Assembly (NCBI GenBank): GCA_037903355.1
Contig: JBAJFE010000016.1
Span: 496,001-560,000, forward strand
Reading direction: 5' to 3'
Length of the DNA stretch: 64,000 bases
DNA from: Trichuris trichiura
Taxonomy: Eukaryota > Nematoda > Enoplea > Trichinellida > Trichuridae
The notes beneath the pieces are model-generated. The model was not told where the DNA came from. It was given only the letters and a program-made list of their open reading frames with translations, and did not search any database. Below are positions 10,511-24,404 of this stretch, in pieces. Position numbers and translations under genes: made by a program. Position 1 is the stretch's first letter, and each line of letters opens with the position of its first letter.

Positions 10511-13500
10511 ATGATGGCTGAACAGCTCGTTTTGGAAGAGCCGTCGTCTAAAAAGCTGAAGATAGGCTCTCCATCATTGGCAACTCCCGGAAGCAGCTCA
10601 GGTAATTTTTTCAGCCTTTCCAACGTTTCCTCGCCTTGTTATTTGCCTTGCTCGCATTGTCGGCGTTCGCTTTTAACACCTTTTTAAATTTCCTTCGTTT
10701 TCTTCACTTTCACCGACCAAAAAGTTGCCAGCACTAACCTTCAGGTTAGCGCTGATCTTGTACGTGTTGTAGACTTCAATTTTGACTGGAATAATATTGC
10801 CGTTGACTTGCCGGACGAACTCCTTGATCCTAGCACGAGCGCAATGAACGATGGTCCCCAAGTGCACCCAAAGTCGGTTGAAATGGCGCCTATGGTTTCG
10901 TCGAACTCGAATTCAGTCCAAAATGGTCCATCCCTTTGTAATGGCCCATCGTCGGTGCAATCCAGCGCGGCGGATGCCACTACAGAAAGCTTTAACAGTT
11001 TGGCTTCCTCGGACCCGAGTTTGTCGGAAACGACAACCAGCTGCTCGGCCGCTTTTGTTCCTAACGGGATGTCAATGCCTGCTAGCGGGTCTACTGCTAG
11101 CAATAGCGGCAGCGTGCTCGAAGAGCTATTGCTTCGTGTATCTTCGGCCAGTGGTAACAACAGTCCATCCAGTGTAGTCTCCGTCCCGGCTGGCAACGGC
11201 TCCGGAGCTCATCAACCGCTCATGGCTTCCGTTAATCAAAGTGGTAGCGGCGCCTCCTACTGCGCTATGCGAAGTCCATCAAATGGGCATCATAATCCAA
11301 TGGGTTCATCTCCCAACATGACCCCAATTAGACAACAAGCGCCGCCTTCCTTTGCCTCAGATCAAGCTCACAGTACAGGATTTAATAATGGCAGCTACAT
11401 GGGCCAGAGCGCCGGCGCCCTACCTCCACAGTATTCGGTTGCCATGGGTGGACCCCATCGTATGCCAGGAGGCGGTATATCTTCAAATCGTATGACTGGT
11501 ATGATTAATGGCCACCAAGTGAGTCACCAAAGTCCATCTGCTCCACCCAACTCCACTGGCGTACGTATGGCAAAGGCTGGTGGGCCCTATCCACCTCCTT
11601 TAGGCACAATGGTCAGCAATATGATGCAAATGCCTGGCCCACCGCATATGCAACAAGTTAACAACAGTAGTCCGCAAGTTGTGCTACCTCAGCAGAACAA
11701 CCAAGGCTCTGTTAGAATGGTACGTGAGATATCCAGTCGCTTTTTTCGCATTGTGTATATATGCTCTTGGTTGCTAGCATAATTTTCTAATCGCGGCGTG
11801 GGCGATTGGCGCCTTTAAATTCGAGTCGTTTAAGAGGGCGGTAACGCTTCCCAAGGCGGAGTGGGTCATTTTTTGTCTATGTTTAGTTGTGTGCTTATCG
11901 TTTCTAATTTTTTCTTTATCGTTACATTACGCGGGTTATATATCGGCAGCTTGCTTTGTACGGGAGCATTTTTTTCCTACTTTAATCGCATTTACTGTTC
12001 GTGTGTCAATGATATGCAAGTTATCCCTACAGTGTCCAATCGTTTGTAAATGGGCGTAAGAAGCTTCTTGCTACCTCTTACTATTGTCTTACGTAATCTT
12101 TTGTACGTACGCATGCAATTAGTAGGTAGCGCCACCAGCAATGTTCCGAAAGCGCTTTCAGCTTTTAAATTCAAAAATTTAACTTTCCAAAGCAACGTTC
12201 TTTGACAATTTCGGCGGTTAGCCGGCATAGCTTCGTCGGCTGTGTGAAGTCTTGTTGTTTTCTACATCGTGTTGAGAGATGGGTTTTGATTCTTAGAGGG
12301 TATGCAAAAATCTGTTGAGATTTCAAGGCGTTTCCTTTTTGTAGGCGCCCGGTCAGATGGGCCACATGCAGTCCGGTCACTACCAGGAGCAGCCGGCTCA
12401 CTACGTTGCATCCCAAGTTGTGAATACTGGTCGCGCGCAGTCGGCGGCTCCTGACTACGTCCTTTCTCAGCAAACGCCTAACAACGCCGCAATGTCGCCT
12501 TACGGTTCCAGTATGCCACCAAGTTACGTGCCACAAAGGGCTCAGTTTCCATCGCATGTAAATAACTTCATTTCGAATGGGCGCCGTTGATTTTCGTTGG
12601 GCTTTAAGGCTTCCAGCAATCCTTCCCTTTCGATGACTGACGTGGCGTTGACCACGGTTGTTTCCTCATCTGGTCAAAACCAACAGCAGCAGCAGCAGCC
12701 GCCTCCTCCGCCTCCACCACAGCAAATGATGGTATGCAGTAGTCAGGCGGGCGTTCAGGTCCAGTCGTCATCGTCAAGTCAGTCGGTGGTTATGCAATCA
12801 ATGGGACCTCCGGGCGGTCCAGCGGCCGCTCAAGATCCCGAAAAGCGCAAGTTGATTCAACAACAGTTGGTCCTTTTATTGCATGCGCACAAGTGCCAGC
12901 AGCGTGAACGCGAATTGCACAACGGTCAGCGATCCCAGTGCACTCTGCCTCATTGCCAAACGATGAAAAACGTTCTAAATCATATGACCCTCTGCACGGA
13001 GGGTCGCTCCTGCCAAGTGCCCCATTGCGCTTCGTCGCGACAGATTATAGCTCACTGGAAAAATTGTTTGCGCGTCGATTGTCCCGTCTGTTTGCCCCTT
13101 AAGCAGATGACCGATAAGCGGCAAGTCGGCGGTGGTTCCAGCGGGCATCCCGCCGGTGTTCCAATGCTACCGTCCGACGGTGCTGGCCAACAAGGGCGCG
13201 TCCAGCAAAATGGCCCGCCTCATATGGGTGCCCAATTTTCGGCGAACAACTACATGACCGTTGGCCAGCGAGGTTGCTCATCTCCGCTCTCACCTTCGCC
13301 TAACTTAATATGCTAATTTGATTAAGATGCCTTCGCCGATGCTTCCGTTGCCAAAGTCAGTCCATCGTATCGGTTTGTAAATCCAGGCGGCGGCGGCGGT
13401 GGTGCTGGTGGTCCGTCCAGCAGCCAAACGTCGCCGTGGTTTCCCGGTTTCCCCCCGTTGGAAAGCGCGTCGGTTCCCAAAGAATGGCACAAGCAGGTCA

Positions 13501-16500
13501 CCTCCGACCTGCGTCAGCATCTTGTTTCCAAATTGGTCAAAGCGATTTTTCCGTCGCCCGATCCGGCGGCCATTCACGATCAGCGTATCAAGGATTTGAT
13601 CAACTACGCGCGCAAAGTGGAAAAGGAGATGTTCGAACTTGCCGGCGATCGGGTAACAACGTCCCTATAAGGCAAAGGTGTGCGAGCTCGTCGTTTTTCT
13701 CTGCCGCAGGAAGAGTACTACCACTTGTTGGCCGAGAAGATATACAAAATTCAAAAGGAGCTGCAGGAGAAGAAGCAGAAAAGGCTCGAATTGGCCAAGA
13801 CGCAAGGAGCGGCTACGCCGTCGCCTACTCATTCCACTGCTCAATCTAGCACTTCCGGTTTGTTATCCTCCTCGTTGATTTATTTTTTTAAAAAAAGCCT
13901 TTCTAGGGACCCCCCTATCTCAGATGGACGCCACCGTGCCACCCAACAGGACAGCGCCCATGTCGATGCAGTATTCCGTACGGCCCGCGAGTTGTCTTTT
14001 TCCCGCCAACGTTTTCTTAGCGTATTGCTGCTTTGTAGAATTCCGCCGACGGCAGTCAAGCGCCCCCTTACGCGCCATCGTCGGTGGAGACGAAGGTGAA
14101 GGTGGAAGTTCAAAAATCGGAAGGAAATTCGGTAGAGCCGCCGCTAGCTTGTCACGCGGTAAGCACTGCGTTCCTGTTGTTATCTTCAGACTTACGCGGT
14201 AAAGACTGAGCAGCAGGTGACCGTCAAAAGCGAGACCGCCGATGGGCACAGAACAGTCGAAACCAACACTCCAAAGGACGCGTTTCCAATAACAATTCGA
14301 AAAGTGTTCACCTGCGACGAGCTGTTGCAAAATTTGCTGCCCGTTTGGGAAAGGCTTGAAAGGATGGAAGAGGCGATACCGTTCAGAGTGCCCGTCGACC
14401 CGCAGCTGCTTAATATACCGGTTAGTTTGTCCGCCGAGAAAAGCGGCGAAAATGCAAATTTTTTTCTTCTTCAGGACTACTTTGACATTGTCAAACATCC
14501 AATGGACCTGTTGACCATAAAGGAGAAACTGCTGGCCGGCGAGTACAAGAATCCTTGGGATTTTTGCGAGGACGTTTGGTTGATGTTTGAAAACGCGTGG
14601 TTGTACAATCGCAAAAATTCAAAAGTCTACAAGTACTGCACGAAGGTACGATGGCCGGCTTTTTTTGGGGAGTTTCGCTTCTAAAATGTTCCATTTCTTT
14701 TTTTAGCTGTCCGAAGTGTTTATGGAAGAGATCGATCCAGTGATGCGTCGACTCGGCTATTGCTGCGGCAGGAAGTTGGCTTTCACACCATTGGCGTTGG
14801 TATGCTACGGGCAGCCAATGTGCACCATTCCGCGCGACGCGCAGTACTACTGTTACGAGACAACGTAAAAACGGCGGCAACGCTTGTTGACTTTTTGCTC
14901 GACGCAGCTTTGTCATTCACATTTCGCCTATAGATCGCAGTTCGGCGGCATTGGCGTCAATTCGGAGCGGTACACGTACTGCAAGAAGTGCTTTGAAGAG
15001 TATCCCGGCGATTCAATCAACATGAGCGAAGATCCGAATTCGAATGCAAAGTATGCAAATTTTTAATGTTGTCCAAATGCGTGACACATCTCGCTTGGTC
15101 GTTCAGTCTGATCTCAAAGTCCAATTTCTCGCTGATGAAAAATGACCAAATCGAGTACGAATCGTTCGTCGAGTGCGGAGTGTGCGGTCGAAAATGGCAT
15201 CAGATTTGTGCTCTTTATCACGAGCAGATTTATTCCAAAGGGTATTTTTTTGCATATTCGCACTCCTACTTTGCCGCATGTCGGCTTCAGCCATCGGCAT
15301 GATGACACTTTGTACTCTTGTTGAAAATCTGTGATGCTTATCTTTTTAATAAGTTCGATTAGTCTTTCTGAGCACCGTTTGGTTGCGGTGTCCCATTTTC
15401 TTCGTCGCGTATTTGCGTTGTACTTCAAGTTGTCGACCGTTTTTCAGATTTGTCTGCTCCAGTTGCTCAGGCCTATCGTCCAGCGCGAAGATATCCGAAA
15501 ATAGATTTACGGCAAAGCGTAAGTTGTCGCCAGGCAGCGCTTTTCCTTGTTGCGTAACGTTTTTTTAAAAAAATGTTGCCGCAGGTCTCCCGCCGTGCAA
15601 GTTGGCGGCGCATATTGAATGTCGCGTAAACAACTATCTTCGAAAAAAGGACAGCGGCGCCGGCGAAGTGATCATACGAGTATTGGCCAGCTCGGACAAA
15701 GAAGTCGAAGTGAAGCCGTTGATGAAGACGAAATTTTGCACCAGCGGCGAAATACCGGAAAAGTTCCCGTATCGAACGAAGGCAATTTTCGCGTTCGAAG
15801 TTTTGGACGGCATCGAAATATGCTTCTTTGGATTGCACGTTCAAGAATACGGCAGCAATTGTCCGCAGCCAAATTCACGGTCTGCCCACGGCTGTTTCGC
15901 GCGTCCATTTTGAAAATTGTTGTTTTTTTTTCAGTCGAGTCTACATTGCCTACTTGGACAGCGTGCACTATTTCCAGCCGAAGCAGTATCGAACGGCCGT
16001 TTATCACGAAATTTTGTTGGGCTATCTTGAATACGTAAAATTGTTGGGGTCAGCTTGTGCCAGCCGGCATTTTTTGATGTCTGCTGAAAAAACGCCTTTT
16101 TTTATCGTTGCAGGTACACAATGGCGCATATATGGGCATGCCCGCCCAGCGAGGGCGACGACTACATATTTCATTGCCATCCGGCCGAGCAAAAGATCCC
16201 AAAGCCAAAGCGTCTGCAGGAATGGTACAAGAAAATGCTCGACAAAGGCATCGTGGAAAGAATCGTTGTCGACTACAAGGTAACGGAAGCCGTTTTGACC
16301 GCGCCGTTTGCGCGCGTTGCGGGTAAACAACCCGCCTACTTGTTAAAGCGTACATGAATTCTGTTTTTTGATTCAAATTTTCAAAATTCAAAATTATTTG
16401 CATAAATCGATTTCGCCCGCGCGCCAACGGGCTAATGGCGGGTTTTCAGCGGTTCGGTGGTTGCGACAAGTTTGTTTGCATGCTCTCAAACGGCGGTTGA

Positions 16501-19384
16501 TTTTTTTGTCGGAAGTACGCACTGCCCCAGCGTGGTATGCATGAAGTTGGCATTTTTTAAGTAGGTCAGCTTTTGCTAATAATTTATGCGCCATTTTTGC
16601 TAATGCGAAATATTGTTTCACCGGAAGATTGCGACCTTGCGCTTTGCTTTGCTGGCTTAATGGCATGGCGGCACCCTGGGGAAGGTTGTTTGGGAAACGA
16701 ATATGTTAATTTAAAAAAGTAACGCGTAACGACGTTCGCAATTATTTTTTTTTGCTTTACGCATTAGCAGGCGTGTTGTTTAGGATATATACAAGCATGC
16801 GCAAGACGAACATCTGCAGTCCGCTACCGAGTTGCCCTACTTCGAGGGTGACTATTGGCCCAACGTTCTTGAAGATTGCATAAAGGAGTTGGAGGCCGAA
16901 GAGGCCGAACGTCGTCGCGAAGCCGAAGCCATGATGGCGGCCGTCGATGCTTCCGACGAAGTTAACGAAGAAGTGGACGAGGTGGGACCGGTTCGAAACC
17001 ATTTTGTCCATTGGCTCTCAGCGCTCACTCTTGTTGCTTGCCTGTTCAGCTGCCCAATCCGGAAAGGAAGAAATGCATGAAAATCCAAAAGAAGAAGGCG
17101 CAAAAGAACAAAAGTTCCCAAATGAAGAAAAGCAAAAAAGTGACGGTTGGCACAGGCAATGAATTGTCCGACAAAATATACGCCATGATGGAAAAGCACA
17201 AGGAGGTGAGAGCGCCCTGACTTTTTTTTTTGCGGGAAAGCGCTTTTCTTACGCTTTTCTCTCTTCGCGTAGGTCTTTTTCGTTGTCCGGTTGCACTCGG
17301 CTCAAGCTGCGGCTGTTCTCAGTCCTATAAACGATCCGGACCCTTTGATATCGTGCGACCTTATGGATGGGCGAGATAGCTTTTTGTCCATCGCAAGGGA
17401 GCGACATTGGGAGTTCAGCAGCTTCCGTCGCGCCTTGTTTTCAACAATCTGCCTGTCCTACGAGCTGCACACTCAGGGTCAAGACAAGTTCGTGTACACT
17501 TGCAACAGCTGCAGAGGTAGCAACGCCGTGTGGCATTGTCCCACCTGTGACGTAAGTGTTTACTTGGACGAGTTTTGCAAAAATTCAAATTTTGACTTGC
17601 AGGATTTCGACTTGTGCCAGTGTTGCTACGAAAAGTCGAAGCACGATCACAAGATGGAGCAGATCAAGTCGATAATAACGGACGACAATCCGAATGCCGG
17701 CGAGTCGGGAGCGCCGAATCCCAATTCGCGCACCGAATCCATTCAGCGGTGCATTCAAAGTTTGGTGCACGCTTGCCAGTGTCGGGACGCGAACTGCCGC
17801 CGGCTCAGTTGCATGAAAATGAAGCGAGTCGTTCAGCACACGAAGACGTGCAAGAAGAGGCACAACGGAACGTGCCCGGTTTGCAAGCAGTTGATGGCGC
17901 TTTGCTGTTTCCACGCCAGAACGTGCACGGAGCAAAATTGCATGGTTCCATTCTGTTTGAATATTCGGCAGAAATTGGCTGAACAGCAAGTTCAATTGAG
18001 AAAGAGAGCGCAGCGCGACATTCAGCGTCGTATGAATGTTATGCAGCACCAGTCGACTACGGTATCGGTGGCCGGAACGTCCGGATATCAGCAGCAACAG
18101 CAGCAACAACAACAACAACAGCAACAGCCCCCGTTGACACCTCAACCGCAGCAGTCTCCAAATATGGCCGTACCATCGCCATCTCAGCAGGTTCCACCTG
18201 CCGCTGTTAGGGCTGCAATGGAAGTGGAACGTATAGCCGCGTCGCAAAGCTATTGTCGTACCGGCAGTATACCAATGACTCGGCAAATGCCCGGAAATGG
18301 ACCAATGAATAGACATATGATGCCGCCGTCGCCTATGGGCTGGGACGGTTCGGGCAACGCTATGCAAAGGTTACCAGGGCCTATGCCCGTTCAAAGAATG
18401 CCCATCCATCGGCATGCGGTTCCATCGGAGGGTCATTACGGGCAGCCGGCTGGAGGAGAAGTTGGAATGGCGCACCCGGGAACGTCGTTGCCTGTCGGCA
18501 TGCAACAGCGAATGTCCGAGGCGAAGATGAAGCAATTGCATATGGTGATTCAGCGTTTCAAGCATGCCAAGAAGGGAGAATCGGAGGCCATTGCTCGCGA
18601 GTTTCAAAATGACCCTCAACTATTTTCCACCATCATAAATATGCGGCATATGTCTAATCAGCAGTATCAGCCGCAGGCGGCTGGCCCAGGCGGAGGGGTT
18701 GCAAGTCCATCACCCGGTGGACCACCACCCCGAGCTCAGTGGAACGGCCCTCCTGGTTATGCTATGACGCCGCATCCAAGCGGTCAAAGCCCTATGCAGC
18801 GGCCTCAGTTTTATCCCGGTGGTTCGGTTCAGCATGGAATGCCTCAGCAGGGTGCTCCATTGGTGCAACCTCCTTACGGCCCAGCTGCTCAACAGGACCC
18901 TACCGTTGCTGCTAGGCATGTGGTACCCGGTGGTGGTGGCGCTGTGCCACCTCAGTATCACCAATCGGCGGCGCAGCAGGCAATGCAACAGCGCGCCTCA
19001 GGCAATGTGAACAATGGCTTTCCGGGACCCGGTTCCGATCGGTCACCCCAAGGCGTCTATAGCGGCAATGGAAGTAGTCCAATGGGAATGAATCCGCCAA
19101 GCGGACTTAGGCAAACGGTTGGCTACCAGCCGACAATGCAGCAGAACTTGTTGGGTCAAGTGAGGTCTCCATCGCCGGCAGCGTTGGTACGATCGCCTTC
19201 TTTGCAACAGTCTGTTCTTCCACCACCGCCGCCTCCGCTTGCCGCCGCTAGCCATGGTTCCCACATGTCGCAGGCGCAGGTAATACATGGTCAGGGTGCT
19301 GTTATGCATCATCAATCGGGCATGATGGAATCGCCACCCGCGCAGGATCCATCAGCTGTTATGGACCAGAGCAAGTACATGTGA
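10511..19384 (+). CDS. cbp-1: CBP/p300 histone acetyltransferase, multi-exon
   Basis: Nuclear transcriptional coactivator that acetylates histones and other proteins; one complete gene. The start [16 protein letters not shown] resembles the CBP N-terminus. A Gly/Ser/Pro/Met-rich region (10808-11718) is followed by TAZ1 (about 12840-13120, with its His/Cys zinc ligands), a Gly-rich linker, KIX (13470-13790, [22 protein letters not shown]), bromodomain (14300-14760, [12 protein letters not shown]), CH2/PHD (14770-15510), HAT core (15590-17000, [19 protein letters not shown] and [15 protein letters not shown]), ZZ (17470-17650), TAZ2 (17740-18010), polyQ (18089-18125) and an NCBD-like helical segment (18517-18660) in a Q/P/M-rich tail. 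Introns are short: 12558-12608, about 13270-13327, and 17552-17602. The last is 51 bp, in frame and stop-free, so a naive ORF reads through it inside ZZ. Exon 1 to exon 2 joining near 10602-10724 is uncertain. Confidence 0.95.
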
Positions 19385-20175
19385 TTATATGAAGAAGAGG
19401 AGAGATGGTTAGTCCTGTGTGATACACGCATTGTTATTGGAGCGGTACTTTGGCATATCACCAAAAAAAAAACAAAAAACAAAACATTGTTCCTTCTTCT
19501 AAGTCCCGAAGCCGCTCAGGTTGTTAATTGATCCGTCGCCTTTTCGGGAGCTGATGCTGCTTGCAGTCGACGAAGACCACCGGCCAACCTGTCGCTCTCC
19601 CTCTTTAGCCGCGCGACAATGTCCGCGTTGTGAACGATCATCACGAAAGCGGTTGTTTTTGATGTGCAAAGAAAGTTGTGCGTTTTTTTACTGTTCATTT
19701 CTTTTTTACTGCCTGACTACCTTTTTCTTCGTTTTTTGAATTGTCGTCCCGCCACTTTTCGAGAAAGGAGCGCGCGCGCGCGCGCGTCTTCCGCTATTGG
19801 GCAGCGGAGAAGGGTGAACTGGACGACATCGCCCCACACCATGTTCGTTTTTGTTTTCTTTTTTTTGCTATTTTCTTTGTTCTCTTTTTAACGAGAAAAG
19901 AACCCCGTACCGCCAACGGCCGTGCATCGGCAATCTCTTCTCTTTGACTCTGTCTCTGTCTCCTCCCTCTTTTTTGCTCTACAATTCGACACTACGAGAA
20001 GACGGAGCGCGACGTGAGTGTGGCCTACTTATAGCATTTATAAAGTAAAGTCGAGCATGCGCCGGTTTCCTTAGCGGTCCAATTCTGATTTGACGGGCAA
20101 AATTTTGTACCTTTGTATAGTTGCTATTTTTTTTCTTTTGTGCTCGGTATATATATACGCATACGTTGTATTTAT
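19385..20175. other. CBP 3' flank / UTR, low complexity
   Basis: A-rich (near 19462) and T-rich runs and a short alternating CG tract (about 19771-19785) follow the CBP stop codon. No coding potential was recognised. Probably 3'UTR and spacer. Confidence 0.4.
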
Positions 20176-20490
20176 TTACTTGTGAAATTGATAGAAACCA
20201 TGATTAAACGATAATTTGAATATTTGCCCCTGTTCCGCCTTCCCGTCGAGGGCGGTCGGCCTTACTTTGACGTCTGTATACCATTTTTGTACGGACTGTC
20301 TTTTCTCCGCGTTATCCAACGTAGCGTTGGATAGCGCGAAGAAAGCGCTTTCAGAGATAAGTAATTGTCGGACATACGCCCTTAACTTTTTCTCAATATG
20401 TTTTGCCTGCTCTTTTATACGGCGGTCAATGACGGCTATTGGGATAGCAATTAGCTCTTTGATGTAAGGAAATTTAATTATGGCCAACAT
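20176..20490 (-). CDS. Hypothetical 104-aa protein
   Basis: An ATG-started frame of 104 codons, convergent with CBP. Translation has a hydrophobic start (LAIIKFPYIKELIAIPIAVI), then a Lys/Arg/Glu-rich helical region and a mixed C-terminus with QKWYTDVK. Composition looks protein-like, but there is no recognised domain and no second exon was identified. It may be a short gene, a terminal exon or chance. Confidence 0.3.
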   Translation of the reverse strand: MLAIIKFPYIKELIAIPIAVIDRRIKEQAKHIEKKLRAYVRQLLISESAFFALSNATLDNAEKRQSVQKWYTDVKVRPTALDGKAEQGQIFKLSFNHGFYQFHK

Positions 20491-21212
20491 TGGGCGCCGA
20501 ATGTAAAAGGGCGTCTGTCTAGTGACGATGTGATGTTGACGAATTGGTCAGTTGGCCTATTCTGCTTTTACGCTTTAGAAGGTAATCAATTTGGCCGCAA
20601 AGAAGAAAAGATACGATTGAGTGATGGCTTACAGCGCTAACTAATAAGTAGCTTCCGTTAGGCTTTGGGTGCTCGAAGAAGTTGTTGCCATAAGTTAACC
20701 CGTGTTGCCTTGATAGTGGCGCTTATATCATCTTAGTGTAGTAGAAGAGAGACGTTTCGCATTGAGGTGCGCGCTTCGCGCAATGGCCAATTACGCACGT
20801 AAGCGGAAGCCCGCCGACTCCTTTGGGCCTCGTTGAACTGTGTTGATTGGTGCAATAGCGGCGAATGGAAGTTTAAATTTTGATCAAAAAGTCGACTTTG
20901 ACATTTTCCACTGCGTCTCGGCATCATCGGCCATTTTACAAGCTCGACTAAGTAAGTCTTTTTTTAAGAAGAAGAAAATAAAAACCATTTTTACACGTTG
21001 TTGGATAGACGAATTTTTTAAAAGTTATCATCTCGACTAGATAACGTTATTTGAACGATTGAGAGAAACTGCCTTTTTCACGTGTCATTTCGGTGCTTAT
21101 GCAAATAAAGTGACGCCGGGAGATTAAATGAGATTCTTATCTTTCCACTCTGCTTTAGCTACAAAATTTTGATATTCAGTAATTTGTCTATTGTTTTAAA
21201 CCTCCGAAAGCT
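20491..21212. other. Intergenic, nothing supported
   Basis: Short open frames only (for example 20733-20927 minus, 20840-21040 plus). None carries a recognisable motif. Confidence 0.4.
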
Positions 21213-21294
21213 TCAGCAATTATTCGTCAAACTATGAGCTATGACGAGTTTTAACAACTCGTCATAGCTCATAGTTTGACGGATAACTGCTGAC
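21213..21294. repeat. Near-perfect palindrome, 26-bp perfect arms
   Basis: The arms 21225-21250 and 21256-21281 are exact reverse complements around a 5-nt centre (TTAAC). The match continues imperfectly outwards to about 21213 and 21294, giving arms of about 38 bp. It lies outside any gene I recognise. It could be a cruciform-forming site or an element core. Confidence 0.9.
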
Positions 21295-22667
21295 TTTGTT
21301 AAAACATGGAAATGAACAGTTCGCTTTGGGAGCATTTTTTTGGTAATGTTTTGTTCTTAACTTTTAGTATATTTATTTCAATTCTTAACTTTCGCAAGCT
21401 CTTTTCCGAAGCTGTAATGTGGTACACAAATCTTTGTCTTATTTTGTTCATCGTTGCGCGACTGGTTCGGTTCTATAAAAGGAGTTGATTGAGCATTTCT
21501 TTTTACGTTCAACTTTGCCAACAGGCAGACAACATACGGCTATTTCAGCTACGAAGTTTTGAAATGAATTGCGGGATTGAGCTTTATTTTTAATAAATCG
21601 CCAAATCCTCTATAGACTACGCTATGTATGTGCAGTTGCGGTTCCGTACGCCGTCACAACTGGAAAACAATTTGAAAGCGGCGGCAGGCAATGAAGGTTT
21701 CAATTAATTCGTGCTGCAATTGAATTTGCTCGCTGCTGTTCCGTCAAGCTAAGCAATTATTGTCAAACAAGGCGATCCTCTCAAAACAAACAATGAACGT
21801 CACGTTGAAGTATACTTGTAAATATGAGTTGTATTTTTTAAAATTCTAAATGCTTAATTAGCATAATAATCAATCGATCAAATACTTGCTTGCATTAGCT
21901 TTCAAGCATCTTAATTCCTCAAATGTTCATTATTTTAACATAGTAATAATAATAAGTGTTTAAGCTTTTCCTTAATTATTTACTACTGTTTTTTTTATTA
22001 ACTTTGCGTTACTTTCATTACGTTAAAGCTGTCATTTATGAGACCACTTCAATAATAGTGGGCTTGAAAGCTCGTTATGCTCATCCCGCGATCGCGACTT
22101 TTGTTGACAATGTCGAATGCAAATTTTATGCCTTTATGGGAAGCTAACAAGATCGATAAGCAGGTTTATCATTTGCTGAAGCAACTGGTACGATGATTGA
22201 ATGAAATTGAGGAAAAATACAGATTATTAGAATCGCATTCTTCCATGGGTGAATAAGGCGAAGGATGCGAAGCTGAACACCGCTTGATGTGAAGCTAATA
22301 GCTGATGAATTTGATGGACAGACATTGTCTACGTAGCGGACATGTATTCATTGTCAGTCTGTCAGTCTGTCAGTCATGTTGAAAAAGTCATATGTGGCAG
22401 ATGTTTTTGCTGCCACTTTGTTGAATACCGAATAGAGAGGTTGCGCCCTGTCAGTTACGGATGTCGTCGTCCTTTTTACGCCATTCCATCATAACCTTTT
22501 TCCTTTGCAGCTCATAGGGTGTTGAAGACTTCGTTGAGCTTCTCCAGTATATAGGAGTTATGCAGGCAACGTATGAAATATTATGTGATGCATCTCCTAG
22601 GCATTCTGTACAATGCCAAAGAATGGACGGGCAAAATATTAAATTGGATCTTTTCAGCTATGCCATT
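21295..22667. other. Intergenic, nothing supported
   Basis: A 60-codon hydrophobic frame (21306-21488) follows the palindrome, and a triple GTCAGTCT octamer repeat lies at about 22351-22375. No gene is supported. Confidence 0.4.
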
Positions 22668-22928
22668 GCAAAGCTACAGTAGCGACACCTATGGGACAGG
22701 GCATGCTGTTATACTTTCCTGATGTCGTGGCTTTAGCTTAGGCTTAGGCTAGGGCTAAGCAGAATAGCCGACAAGGTTTCAAAAAAATTAGAGGTTTGGT
22801 CGTAGAATCTTGCCAAATATCGTGTTCCGCCCTAACTTGAACCCAAGTCAAAATGTAAGGACGGTACAGCCGCAAAGTACTGAGAAAAAGGACTCTTTTC
22901 TACATAGGTGTCGCCACTGTAGGTTTGC
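22668..22928. mobile_element. Short non-autonomous TIR element (MITE-like)
   Basis: The termini 22668-22693 and 22903-22928 are inverted repeats of 26 bp with two mismatches (core GCGACACCTATG). The 209-bp interior has no coding sequence and contains a TTAGGC-rich stretch (22730-22780) related to the foldback family listed separately. I could not define a clear target-site duplication, so the superfamily is unknown. Confidence 0.7.
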
Positions 22929-23381
<453 letters not shown>

Positions 23382-24331
23382 ATGCTTATAATTAAAATAG
23401 TAAGAAGAAGAAGAAAAGTAGTAAGAATAACAATAATTAGACAAGTAATAAAAAATAAAAAGATAGTGATAAGAAACGTTATATTAATAAAGAAAACGGT
23501 TTATTTCATCGTTTGTATCTGCGTGTAGTAATACGTATGTAGAACTGTTGTAATTGTGTACTATTTTAATTTCTCGATTGTTCGTTCATAAAACTTGAAA
23601 GGTGCCACAAACGTGTAGCAGCACTAAAGCGTTAATAATTTGAGCAGCGCGGTCGTAACTTTTGAAAAATATAGAAATAGTACGCACTTTGACAAGCTGT
23701 TGCACGATTGGGTAAAAAAGTAATCTCAGCTGTATAATTTCTTTTCGCTATCTCGTTGCCTCTTCTCTCTAACCGAATACAAAAATTGATTATGCGTTTA
23801 AAAAAAGTCAGCGACACTTTCAATGCATCTGAAGCTGTCCGCGTTATCTGAGAGAAAAATAATTGGTTTTAGTGTTCATACGAATTACGGAAGCTACGAA
23901 AGCAACGTAACCTTAAAGGGATAGCAAGCAATTGAATTTGAAAATATAACGTCAGCCACGAAATGCCGTCGCCGTTATTTGTCTCTACTGACAATAAGAA
24001 CGACTTCGACATTGACCATATAAGGTTTCAATTCGTAATTAAATTCGGAAAAGCTTCGCTGAAGCGGAACGTTGCTGCAGTGAATTATAAACAATTTGAA
24101 GCCCATTTGAAATTCGCTTCTTAACCTTCCGTTTGACGAAGGCCTTTTGGCCTCATTGAAAATCACTCACCTTTCCGCTTTCACTTTGTTCTTCAAACGC
24201 TGCTTCACAGACACCTAGTAAGTCAGCTGCTTTGTTTTGTACCTATTTTCTCTTCGGTATTCGTTTTATTTTATTTCTGTATACTTTTTTGTTTATCCTT
24301 TGCTTTGCCTTTATCATTGCGCGCGCCATTC

Positions 24332-24333
<2 letters not shown>
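23382..24333. other. Intergenic, nothing supported
   Basis: Short minus-strand frames (23632-23823 and 23975-24166) show no motif. No RNA gene seen. Confidence 0.4.

Positions 24334-24404
<71 letters not shown>

Noticed and set aside
17585..18367. 260-codon minus-strand frame
   Set aside because: It overlaps the TAZ2/polyQ exon of CBP; its Leu/Arg/His-rich translation is the mirror of the coding strand.
19771..19785. Alternating CG tract (possible Z-DNA) after CBP
   Set aside because: Short, and in a low-complexity 3' flank; nothing links it to a function.
22351..22375. Three GTCAGTCT octamers
   Set aside because: Too short and simple to call a CRISPR-like or regulatory array; ordinary tandem slippage.
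22730..22780. Interstitial telomere tract
   Set aside because: Only two or three TTAGGC-like hexamers with flanking similarity to the foldback family, so it is better explained as part of that repeat.
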